A program made the translations under genes and the position numbers. Below the pieces are notes generated by a model. It ran no database searches, was not told the DNA's origin, and was given only the letters and a program-made list of their open reading frames with translations. Positions 52,289 to 60,487 of a stretch of 64,000 nt of DNA are shown in pieces. Position 1 is the stretch's first letter; each line of letters begins with the position of its first letter. The stretch covers positions 46,088-110,087 of the forward strand of contig CAYPWW010000001.1 in the NCBI GenBank assembly GCA_964414555.1, read 5' to 3'. The stretch comes from Litorimonas sp964414555. Its GTDB lineage: Bacteria; Pseudomonadota; Alphaproteobacteria; Caulobacterales; Maricaulaceae.

Positions 52289-52716
52289 GCGCGCTGGTTT
52301 GGGTCAATCTCGATAATATCACGCTGGACCATCCTGTGATGGACGCGGCCGGATCGGAGGCGCGGGCCATTTTTATTTGGGATGATGCGGAAATGAATGC
52401 GCGGCACTATTCGCTGAAACGTCGGGTTTTCATCTTTGAGTGTGTGCAGGATTTGGGTGTCCCGATCTACGTCGGTGATCCCGTCGACATCCTGTCTGCG
52501 TTGGCAGAAGAGGCAGACATCCTGACCGCGCACACGCCTGACCCCTATGTTCGGGATGTTCTGGCTGATTTGCGGGATACACACACGGTTCGTGTCATCG
52601 ACACGCCGACCCTTGCGGTTGTGCCCGCAGGCACGGATACAGGGCGTTTCTTCCGCTTCTGGAACAAAGCCAAACGCTCGGCGCTCACGCATAGCCAAAC
52701 AGGAACAAGCTCATGA
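52285..52716 (+). CDS. Photolyase N-terminal (antenna) domain as a separate protein
   Basis: 143 residues resembling the Rossmann-like N-terminal domain of photolyases: LVWVNLDNITLDHPVM corresponds to the usual LVWFRRDLRLxDNxAL start, and ARAIFIWDD and VPIYVGDPVDIL follow in the same order. The Arg-rich part of the first motif is lost. In ordinary photolyases this domain precedes the FAD domain in one chain and may bind an antenna cofactor. Here it follows as its own gene, overlapping both neighbours by ATGA. Confidence 0.75.
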   Translation: MSALVWVNLDNITLDHPVMDAAGSEARAIFIWDDAEMNARHYSLKRRVFIFECVQDLGVPIYVGDPVDILSALAEEADILTAHTPDPYVRDVLADLRDTHTVRVIDTPTLAVVPAGTDTGRFFRFWNKAKRSALTHSQTGTSS

Positions 52717-53672
52717 ATGTCGCGATTATCGGGGCAGGGGTCGCCGGCCTTTCTGCAGCAAGAGACCTCAGCGCCCAAGGCGTCCAAGTGCAGTTGTTCG
52801 ACAAGTCACGCGGGGTCGGTGGGCGCATGACGACACGATATGCTGGCGATTGGGAGTTCGATCACGGCGCGCAATATTTCACCGTATCAGATGACGGCTT
52901 TCGCGCAGAGATCGACGCAGCCATTTCCGCTGGCGTTGTCGCGCCATGGCCTGCGCGCGCGGCCTATCTGAAGACGGGCCTATTGACGGCAGACACAGGG
53001 CGCCCGCGCTATGTCGGGTCTCCGCGGATGAATAGCCTGCCGAAGCATTGGGCGCAGGGCTTGGACATTGCGCTGGGGCGGCGGGTGTCAGCCATCACGC
53101 GGGGTGAGACTTGGAGCTTGGCCTTTGAAGACGGGACATCTGAGACGGGGTTTGATGCCGTCATTTGCACGCTGCCACCCGCGCAAGCGCAAGATATTTT
53201 ACCTGCTGATTTTGCGAAAATGGCTGAGGCCAAAGCTGCCAAAATGCACGTCTGTTTCACGTTGATGGTCGGGTTGAAGACGCCGATTGATCCCGGCTTT
53301 GATACGCTGCGGGTCAAGGACTTGCCGGTGGATTGGATCGCGATCAACCATGCCAAGCCGGGTCGCAATACGGCGTTCGGGGCGATCGTTGTCAATGCGG
53401 AACCCACATGGGCCGACGCGCATCAGGGTTCGGATCGTGCAGAGGTGCAGGACACGCTGCTGAAATGTGCGAGCGCGCTGCTGGGTCTGCCGCTGGAAAA
53501 CGCGCCGCATCTCGCCCTGCATCGCTGGTTGTATGCATCCAGCGAGACGTCTCCGGGGGTCGCTTGCCTCGCGGGGGACGGCATCGTTGCGGCGGGAGAT
53601 TGGTGCTTGGGCGGTCGCGTGGAAAACGCTTGGCTTTCGGGCCGTGCCGCGGCGCGCGCGCTCTTGGCGTAA
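52713..53672 (+). CDS. FAD-dependent amine oxidase-like oxidoreductase (renalase-like)
   Basis: 319 residues. An N-terminal dinucleotide fold binds FAD: IIGAGVAGLSAA, FDKSRGVGGRM and FDHGAQYF, the last a hallmark of renalase-like proteins, and a C-terminal AGDWCLGGRVENAWLSG closes the flavin site. Bacterial renalase-like enzymes oxidise dihydronicotinamide isomers or related substrates. Genes of this type recur beside photolyase genes in alphaproteobacteria. It is translationally coupled to the antenna-domain gene. Confidence 0.85.
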   Translation: MNVAIIGAGVAGLSAARDLSAQGVQVQLFDKSRGVGGRMTTRYAGDWEFDHGAQYFTVSDDGFRAEIDAAISAGVVAPWPARAAYLKTGLLTADTGRPRYVGSPRMNSLPKHWAQGLDIALGRRVSAITRGETWSLAFEDGTSETGFDAVICTLPPAQAQDILPADFAKMAEAKAAKMHVCFTLMVGLKTPIDPGFDTLRVKDLPVDWIAINHAKPGRNTAFGAIVVNAEPTWADAHQGSDRAEVQDTLLKCASALLGLPLENAPHLALHRWLYASSETSPGVACLAGDGIVAAGDWCLGGRVENAWLSGRAAARALLA

Positions 53673-53723
53673 AGCTGTCGGGCTGGCTTGAAACGCAGCC
53701 TCGCTTCGGCGTATGGCGCGCCT

Positions 53724-54185
53724 ATGACGAAAGCTGAAATCTATACCGAAACCGCGCGTGAAATTGCTGCCGTGCTGGAGGGTGAAACCAACACGGTCGC
53801 ACGGATGGCGACGGTGTCTTGCTTGCTGCATCAGGCTTTTGAGCATTATTTCTGGACGGGGTTTTACGTCGTTGATCCGACCAAGTCTGAAGAGCTGGTC
53901 ATTGGGCCGTATCAAGGCACGTTAGGATGCTTGCGTATTCCGTTTTCGCGCGGTGTTTGCGGCGCGGCGGCGCGCTCGGGCGAAGTTCAGATCGTAGAAG
54001 ATGTCCACGCCTTTCCCGGTCACATCGCCTGCGACGCCCGCAGTCAGAGCGAGATCGTTGTACCAGTCTTTGCGCCGGATGGCAGCTTATTTGCCGTCTT
54101 CGACGTCGACTCGACAGAGATTGGCAGTTTCGATGCAGAGGATGCCGCTGGACTACAGGCCATTCTCGCAAGCGTGGTCGTCTAG
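53724..54185 (+). CDS. msrC: Free methionine-(R)-sulfoxide reductase (GAF domain)
   Basis: 153 residues from ATG 53724. A GAF fold with the three Cys of fRMsr: C69 (TLGCLRI), C79 (GVCGAAA) and C103 (HIACDA), with the same 10- and 24-residue spacing as C84/C94/C118 of the E. coli enzyme. It reduces free methionine-R-sulfoxide formed by oxidative damage. It is 51 bases after the FAD oxidoreductase gene in the same direction and fits an oxidative-stress role. Confidence 0.9.
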   Translation: MTKAEIYTETAREIAAVLEGETNTVARMATVSCLLHQAFEHYFWTGFYVVDPTKSEELVIGPYQGTLGCLRIPFSRGVCGAAARSGEVQIVEDVHAFPGHIACDARSQSEIVVPVFAPDGSLFAVFDVDSTEIGSFDAEDAAGLQAILASVVV

Positions 54186-54192
54186 GCTGGCC

Positions 54193-54804
54193 TCAAACGA
54201 GGTCCTCGAGTTTATCGAGCTTCCCACCTAAAGGTTGCGCATCGCGGCCATCTTTCAGGCGTCGTGCAATCGTCGCGAAGGCCGCCTCGATGCTGGCGTC
54301 TGACTCGATGTCATCATGAAGCGTCTCTGGTGCAAAACCGGCCTGAATAATATCGTCCAGCACCTCGATCAGCTTGTCCCAAAATCCTGTATCACTAAGG
54401 AAGACGATGGGTTTGTCATGCAGGTTCAACCGTTGCCAGCTCATCACTTCGATGACTTCTTCCAACGTCCCGACACCGCCCGGCAGGACGATGAAAGCGT
54501 CCGCCAGATTGAACATGCGGATTTTGCGCGCGTGCATGTCGTCTACAAACTCATGCTCAATATTTGGGATGGTGCGTTCAATCGCATTGAGGAAATGCGG
54601 AATGATGCCGGTGACTGTTGCCCCGCCATCGCGTGCGGCCCGCGCCGTTGCCCCCATCAGGCCCAGCCCGCCGCCGCCATAGACCAGACCATGCCCACGT
54701 GCGGCAATCGCTTCGCCGAGTTTTGTCGCCAATGCGATATGTGCCGGATCTACGCCGGGTGAGGACCCGCAAAAAACGCAGATATTCAAAGAAGAGTCAG
54801 CCAT
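54193..54804 (-). CDS. LOG-family protein (TIGR00730, cytokinin riboside monophosphate phosphoribohydrolase type)
   Basis: 203 residues from ATG 54804. It hydrolyses the N-glycosidic bond of nucleoside monophosphates (AMP or cytokinin forms). YGGGGLGLMG binds phosphate, HARKIRMF and PGGVGTLEE (residues 108-116) form the catalytic signature. Length and motifs are typical of the family. The frame continues upstream to 54906 without family similarity. Divergent from the anchored Ig-like gene, with about 100 bases between starts. Confidence 0.92.
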   Translation of the reverse strand: MADSSLNICVFCGSSPGVDPAHIALATKLGEAIAARGHGLVYGGGGLGLMGATARAARDGGATVTGIIPHFLNAIERTIPNIEHEFVDDMHARKIRMFNLADAFIVLPGGVGTLEEVIEVMSWQRLNLHDKPIVFLSDTGFWDKLIEVLDDIIQAGFAPETLHDDIESDASIEAAFATIARRLKDGRDAQPLGGKLDKLEDLV

Positions 54805-54907
54805 TGTCAGATTTTCATTTGTGGTATGGCCCTCGCCTATGACATCACGCCATATCGGATGCCAGTCTTGGACTCGCAATTTCACGGTATGAGGGCGAAA
54901 TTTCAAT

Positions 54908-55864
54908 ATGCGGTTGAAACGCTATCTTTGGATTTTTCTGACGGGCTTGGCGCTGTCTGGCGGTCTCTATGTCTTGGTCAATTTCGGTGGAGACTCCGAT
55001 TTAGCGGATCCCGGCCCGGTGACAGAGATCATTCCAGAAGACGTCCAGCCGGCAAATTTTCGGCAGATCAGCGAGTTTGAGGATGGCGGCATCCGGCGTT
55101 TGCGTCTGTCGGGTGAGGCAGAACCCGGCGGCGTCATTGTCCTGACAGATAAAGGCGAGCGCTTGCACCAAGTGCGTGCCGATGAAGACGGTCAGTGGAG
55201 TGTTGCGTTGGGTATCGACGAAATGCCCATGGTGCTAAATGCTCAACTTTACACGGAGGAGGGCGGGCCGAGTATTCGTTCTGATGAGACGATCTTCCGT
55301 CTCCCCGTCCCCAATTCGCCAGAGGTTGCCACTGATAATTTCGTTGCGCCGGCGCTCGTACTTGTCAGTGCGCCGGGCGGTCCGTCGCGTATTATTCAAT
55401 CGCCATTTGGTGCCGCGCCGACATCGGGCCCATTGTCATTGGGCGCGATTGATTATGATGATTTGGGCGGGGTGATTATTTCTGGCACATCTGAAGTGCC
55501 CGGGCGCGTGAGGCTCTACGCAGAGAACAGCGTTATCGGTGAGACCCGCATCGGTCTTGGGGGACGTTGGAATTATATCGGCGGGCGCATCCTGCCACGC
55601 GGCGAGTATGAAATCCGTGCCGAGCTCATTCCTGCGACCCGCGCGCGTGAGTCTGATGAGCGTATTCTGCTGTCGGTGCCATTTGCGCTGCTGCCGCCAC
55701 TGGCAGGTGGAGATGATGAGAGCGGCGCGCTGACGGTCAATTACCAGCCCTTACGTTGGCAGGTACGACGAACGTTGATCGGCGGCGGTGGGCAAAGCAC
55801 GGTGATTTTCTCCCCCGATGCCGCAGAGCAATTTACTCCGCCGGCTCCGCCACCGGAAGAGTAG
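54908..55864 (+). CDS. Membrane-anchored protein with Ig-like repeats
   Basis: 318 residues: a short N-terminal anchor (about 7-25), then two related beta-rich units (about 60-145 and 180-265). Both contain a pattern of L/V-x-G-x-AEP/SEVPG, GGxxxLxxxG and GxWxYxxG/GQWSVALG, typical of bacterial Ig-like repeats. The related family in alphaproteobacteria often ends in LysM; none is evident here, only QPLRWQVRRTLIGGG, which may be a degenerate LysM linker. The last 32 bases overlap the convergent RND gene. Confidence 0.65.
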   Translation: MRLKRYLWIFLTGLALSGGLYVLVNFGGDSDLADPGPVTEIIPEDVQPANFRQISEFEDGGIRRLRLSGEAEPGGVIVLTDKGERLHQVRADEDGQWSVALGIDEMPMVLNAQLYTEEGGPSIRSDETIFRLPVPNSPEVATDNFVAPALVLVSAPGGPSRIIQSPFGAAPTSGPLSLGAIDYDDLGGVIISGTSEVPGRVRLYAENSVIGETRIGLGGRWNYIGGRILPRGEYEIRAELIPATRARESDERILLSVPFALLPPLAGGDDESGALTVNYQPLRWQVRRTLIGGGGQSTVIFSPDAAEQFTPPAPPPEE

Positions 55865-58800
55865 GTTTCGAAGAAGATTGTCCGCGCTTCCGGCTGGTCA
55901 GGGCTTTCAGACGTTTGATCCGGCCCCACATAACAGTCGGCATGGCCAGCATGACGGGCGTTACAATCAGGGTCAGGATTGTCGCGAAACCGAGACCCGA
56001 CGCCACGACGAAAGAGATCGGCGCCCAAATTTCCGATGTGCTGGACCCGCGTGTCGAAAACTCGCCCGTGAAGATATTTGCCTGCCAACCCAAAATGAGT
56101 GGCATCAGACCCACGACTGTCGTCAGAGTCGTCAGGAACACAGGTCTTAGGCGTTGCGCGGCCGTACGCACAGCGGCATCTACCGCATCATAGCCGCGTT
56201 CGCGCAAGCGCTGATAGGCGTCGATCAGGACGATGTTATTATTCACAACAATCCCCGCCAGCGCGATGACACCCGTTAGTGACAAGATCATCGATACATA
56301 AGGATAGAAGGCGAGCCCTAGCAAGACGCCGAACACGCTCATGATCACGGCCATCAATGTCAGGAAGACATGATAAAAGCTGTTGAATTGTAGCAACAGG
56401 ATCACGCTCATCATAAAGAGGATCGCCAGACCCGCCGCTTTGAAAAAGACCAGCGCGTCAGCGTTTTCTTCCTGTTGGCCCAAGAACTTCGTTTGAACGG
56501 AAGCCGGGAAGTTGGCGTCCTCGGCTATCCAACGTGTCAATTCTTCGACCTGAACTTGGGTTGCGTAATCCTTCGCCGTATTTGCCTGCACAACATAATA
56601 AGGCTGTAGGTCGACACGTTCGATCTTGTCCTGACGCGGGCGTGCAACCCGTGTTGTGACGGCTGAAAGGGGCAGCGCGCCTTGCGGTGTTTGAATGCGG
56701 AGGCGGTCCAGATCCGCAATCGTTCGCACATCGGCGGGATAGCGGATACGGATGTCGACTTCTTCATCTGTATCGACGGGTCGATAGCGCCCAACCAGCG
56801 CGCCCTCGGTTGCGAACGACAGTGCCGCGCCAATCCGACCCACATCTAGTCCAAGCCGCCCAGCTTCTGCGCGGTCCACGGCAAATTCCCACTCAATTCC
56901 GGGGAGGGGCGTCGTGTCTTCAATATCAATAATCCCGTCCATGCTGGCGAGTTTCGCTTTCACGGCAGCGGTTGCGGCGCGCAGGTCGGCAGGGATTTCA
57001 CTGCTGATCTGTATGCCAACATCTTTCCCGATGGGCGGGCCTTGATCCACGGCGGTTACTTCTGTGATGACGCCGGGAATGCCTGAGACAGCGATTTCGA
57101 TATCATCAAGGATGGCTTGCGTCCCACGACGTTCGTTGAAAGGCAGCAATTCCGTGTAGAGTTTTACGACGGTATCAGAGGGGACATTGGCGGGACCATT
57201 CAGCGCGCCACCACCCGCCGCCCCGTCGCCTGTCACAGTGTAGACAGACTCGATACCGGCGATATTCTGGATGCGGGCTTCTAAGTCCGTCGCGATAGAG
57301 AGATATTGCTCTGGCGTATTATTACCGCGCGCGCGGGCGAGAACGTAAAGCTGCTCGCTGGGCGATTGGGTGAAGAACTCGACGGGTTTGGGGGGTGGCC
57401 CTGACATCTGTGCGCCGAAGATTTTGATGATCGCAAAGGCCAGAATGACCATGCCGAGCATGACCATCAGGGGAAATTTCACCAAGGTCTGGATCAGGCG
57501 AACATAGGCGCCGATAAAGCCTGTTGTTTCGCCCGGATCACCGTCACCGCCAGAGAGTTTGGCGACATTATCATTCGTCGTTTTCTTAGGTCGAAACCCG
57601 ATTTTCGCGCCCAGCGTTGGGAGAAAAATCAGCGCCATCAGGGTCGAAGCCGACAGCACATAGATCATGGTGCGCGGGAAATAGGACATGAATTTGCCAG
57701 TCGTGGACTCCCAGAACAGTAACGGAATAAAGGCCGCCAGCGTCGTCGCGGTGGAGCTCATGATCGGCCAGAACATGCGCTCGCCGGCCATCTTGAAGGC
57801 TTCCAAACGTTTGACGCCTTCTTCCATTTTTCGGTCAGCAAATTCGACGATCACGATGGCACTATCGACCAGCACCCCGACAGACAGGATTAACCCGAAC
57901 AAGATCATCATATTGATGGTCTCGCCTGCGACCAGGAAGCCGAAGAAGGCGATCAGGAAACTCGCCGGAATCGCCCAGCCGACGAAGAGCGCAGACCGCC
58001 AGCCAAGCGCTGCGATACAGACGATAAAGACGAGGACGACCGCGTTGATGATCGATGCCGAAAGCTCGCTCATCATGTCGCGAATATAGACTGAGCGCGA
58101 TTGACTGTAGGTGACATTGATCGTCTCGGGCCAGTTGGGTTTTGCGGACTCAGCGTTGACGAGTTCCTCGACCAGCTCACTGGCTTCTAGGATGTTTACG
58201 CCTTGGCGTTTGCTGATCTCCAAACTGACACTGGGGCGACCGTTGAAACGCGCGAGTGTTGTCGGATCTTTATAACCGCGCCGAACATCTGCAATGTCGC
58301 CCAGACGTACAATCGCGCCGCCCGCGCCGCGCCGCACGACGAGTTGTGCCATGTCATCGGGGTCTTCGATCAGGCCGGGTAATTTCACATTGAAGCGACC
58401 ACTGTCCGTTTCCAAGGCGCCAGCCGGGACAAGAGAATTGTTTCGAGCCACTGCGCCTGAGATTTCATCGAAAGTAATGCCGAGGCTTTCCATGCGGGCA
58501 GGATCGACGATGGCTTCGAGAACATCGGTGCGTTCACCGCTAATATTGGCTTCCAAGATAAGCGGGATCGCTTCCAACTTTCGTTGTAAGTTCTTGGCGC
58601 GGCGTTGCAGTTCGCGTTCAGGCGCGTCGCCCCATAAGTTGACGGTCAGGATAGGGAGGGCAGAGAAGCTGACTTCCTCGATAACGGGTTGTCGGGCTTC
58701 GGTCGGAAATTCAGCGCGGGCGCGGTCAACCTTTTCCAAGACCTCTGCCATGGCGACGTCTTCATCGACGTCGATGTCAAATTCTAGGGTGACATAGGCG

Positions 58801-59102
58801 ACGTTCAATGCGGCGACACCGCGAATTTCTTTTAGGCCTTCAATCGACTTCAACTCGGTTTCTAAGGGGCGCACTAAAAGGCGCTCTGCATCCTCGGGTG
58901 ATACCCCCGGCAGAACGACCTGAATATTGATAAAGGGCACAGGAACATCTGGTTCCGCGTCCATCGGCAAGCGCGTCAGCGCCATCAGCCCGCCGATCAC
59001 AAAGAACAGCATGATGCCAAGCGTCATCCGCCAATTGCGGATCGAAAAGGCGACGATACCGGGTAATCCGGACGCGGCAGGGGACATGTCTTTTGTGCTC
59101 AT
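55833..59102 (-). CDS. RND efflux transporter permease subunit
   Basis: Inner-membrane proton-driven export pump, about 1089 residues. The two duplicated halves each have six membrane helices and a large periplasmic loop. In TM4 the proton-relay motif reads GVLVDSAIVIVEFADRKMEEG, Asp-Ser instead of the Asp-Asp of AcrB; TM10 has ALAGIVVNNNIVLID. It is closer to multidrug HAE-type pumps than to CusA/CzcA metal pumps, whose typical Met triad is not evident. It follows the adaptor gene by 13 bases. No TolC-type gene is in the window. Confidence 0.9.
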   Translation of the reverse strand: MSTKDMSPAASGLPGIVAFSIRNWRMTLGIMLFFVIGGLMALTRLPMDAEPDVPVPFINIQVVLPGVSPEDAERLLVRPLETELKSIEGLKEIRGVAALNVAYVTLEFDIDVDEDVAMAEVLEKVDRARAEFPTEARQPVIEEVSFSALPILTVNLWGDAPERELQRRAKNLQRKLEAIPLILEANISGERTDVLEAIVDPARMESLGITFDEISGAVARNNSLVPAGALETDSGRFNVKLPGLIEDPDDMAQLVVRRGAGGAIVRLGDIADVRRGYKDPTTLARFNGRPSVSLEISKRQGVNILEASELVEELVNAESAKPNWPETINVTYSQSRSVYIRDMMSELSASIINAVVLVFIVCIAALGWRSALFVGWAIPASFLIAFFGFLVAGETINMMILFGLILSVGVLVDSAIVIVEFADRKMEEGVKRLEAFKMAGERMFWPIMSSTATTLAAFIPLLFWESTTGKFMSYFPRTMIYVLSASTLMALIFLPTLGAKIGFRPKKTTNDNVAKLSGGDGDPGETTGFIGAYVRLIQTLVKFPLMVMLGMVILAFAIIKIFGAQMSGPPPKPVEFFTQSPSEQLYVLARARGNNTPEQYLSIATDLEARIQNIAGIESVYTVTGDGAAGGGALNGPANVPSDTVVKLYTELLPFNERRGTQAILDDIEIAVSGIPGVITEVTAVDQGPPIGKDVGIQISSEIPADLRAATAAVKAKLASMDGIIDIEDTTPLPGIEWEFAVDRAEAGRLGLDVGRIGAALSFATEGALVGRYRPVDTDEEVDIRIRYPADVRTIADLDRLRIQTPQGALPLSAVTTRVARPRQDKIERVDLQPYYVVQANTAKDYATQVQVEELTRWIAEDANFPASVQTKFLGQQEENADALVFFKAAGLAILFMMSVILLLQFNSFYHVFLTLMAVIMSVFGVLLGLAFYPYVSMILSLTGVIALAGIVVNNNIVLIDAYQRLRERGYDAVDAAVRTAAQRLRPVFLTTLTTVVGLMPLILGWQANIFTGEFSTRGSSTSEIWAPISFVVASGLGFATILTLIVTPVMLAMPTVMWGRIKRLKALTSRKRGQSSSKPTLPVAEPAE

Positions 59103-59115
59103 CGAGACGCTCGGA

Positions 59116-60252
59116 CTACTGGGTCTGGGCGCTAGAGCTGGCAATCCCGGTTAAAGGCTGCGCCTGAAGGTTCGTGCCATAACCTTCGTTCGGATCGACA
59201 ATCATGCCGATGTCGACGAAGTCTTGTCCTTCTACGATCAATCGGACTCGCTCTGGCAGGCCCGTGACCCAAATGCCTTCGGGTGTTTCGTCAACGGTTC
59301 GGACGGACGCAAAGCGTACGCGGTCTTCATTATCAACATAGCGCACGCCAATGTCGCCTTCATCATTGAGCGTGAGGACGCGTGACGGCAATTGATGCGC
59401 GTCGACACGACCTGCCTCCAGGCGAACAGTCCCCGTGACGCCTGCGCGCAAACGTCCGTCTTCATTAGGGAGAATGATTTCTGTGCGGAACGTCCGCGTA
59501 CCCGGATCGGCAATCGCATCGACATAGGTGACTTTGCCTTGAACAGTTTGTCCCGTCGCCAATATGATTTCTGCGGCATCATCACGCGCAATATTACCCA
59601 GCTGTTGCTGCGTCAGCTGCACGTCGAGTTTCAGCGGGCTGAGATCGACAAGATGACCACAAGATTGTCCCGGTGAAAGGTAATCGCCGATTTGGGCGTC
59701 GCGTCGGGTCCAGATACCCGCGAAAGGCGCACGGATGTTGACATTATCCGCTTCAATCTCGGCTTGCTCTAATGTAGCGCGTGCGCCGTCCAGCTGGGCT
59801 TCGAATTGGATCACGCGTGTTTGGCTTTGGTAGCCCTTATCGGCGAGCACGCGGGCCGCGTTCAGGTCACTTTCGACAGAGCGGAGGTTGGCTTTGGCTT
59901 GGTTGACGACAGCTTGACGCGCATCGACATCTTGGCGGCAGAGGATATCTCCGCGCGCGACCCGCTTACCCTCGCTGACGCCCAGCGCCACGACAGCGCC
60001 GGCCGTCTCTGCCTTGACCGAAACCTCGCGGTTGGCACGTGTTTGACCGTAGAGCTCTAGCACATCGGGATGTTCCTGCGCGATGAGCGTGCGAATTTGC
60101 ACGGTTGGGATCGCTGTGGCGTTGTCTTGTTGCGTTTCCGCCAGTGTCGTTCCGACCGGCGCGTCTTCGCCGCCAGAGCTATTCACGATGAACCAGATCG
60201 CGCCCACAAAGAGGAGCGCGCCCGCGATAACATATGAGGTGTTGATCTTCAT
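59116..60252 (-). CDS. RND efflux periplasmic adaptor subunit
   Basis: 378 residues. N-terminal anchor (about 5-22), then a barrel-sandwich lipoyl half with SVKAETAGAVVALGVSEGKR, a coiled coil (about 115-175), the lipoyl return FAGIWTRRDAQIGDYLSPGQ and a beta-barrel, all in HlyD/AcrA order. It joins the permease to an outer-membrane channel. First gene of the two-gene unit. A palindrome at 60295-60310 lies 43 bases upstream. Confidence 0.92.
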   Translation of the reverse strand: MKINTSYVIAGALLFVGAIWFIVNSSGGEDAPVGTTLAETQQDNATAIPTVQIRTLIAQEHPDVLELYGQTRANREVSVKAETAGAVVALGVSEGKRVARGDILCRQDVDARQAVVNQAKANLRSVESDLNAARVLADKGYQSQTRVIQFEAQLDGARATLEQAEIEADNVNIRAPFAGIWTRRDAQIGDYLSPGQSCGHLVDLSPLKLDVQLTQQQLGNIARDDAAEIILATGQTVQGKVTYVDAIADPGTRTFRTEIILPNEDGRLRAGVTGTVRLEAGRVDAHQLPSRVLTLNDEGDIGVRYVDNEDRVRFASVRTVDETPEGIWVTGLPERVRLIVEGQDFVDIGMIVDPNEGYGTNLQAQPLTGIASSSAQTQ

Positions 60253-60294
60253 GGTGTTGATACGAAATTAAAAAAGGATATGTTTGCACGTGTT

Positions 60295-60310
60295 TCATGC
60301 GCTCGCATGA
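60295..60310. promoter_or_regulatory. Palindrome upstream of the RND efflux operon
   Basis: TCATGCG and CGCATGA flank a 2-base centre as perfect 7-bp arms. The size and place, 43 bases before the adaptor start, suit a TetR- or MarR-type efflux repressor; none is adjacent. Confidence 0.5.
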
Positions 60311-60487
60311 GCGGTGTTCGCAAGAGACGTCTGCGCAAGACAGCCCGTCATGAATGTATGTGCCTAAATATTGAACAAGCTTCAGGCACGGCTTTCAGGC
60401 GTCCGACAGGCGCGTTTCGGCTTGCCATGACAGTCCGCATGAATAGGGTGAAAACCTTAAAATCGAACGAATCTAAGAGGTTGGCGC

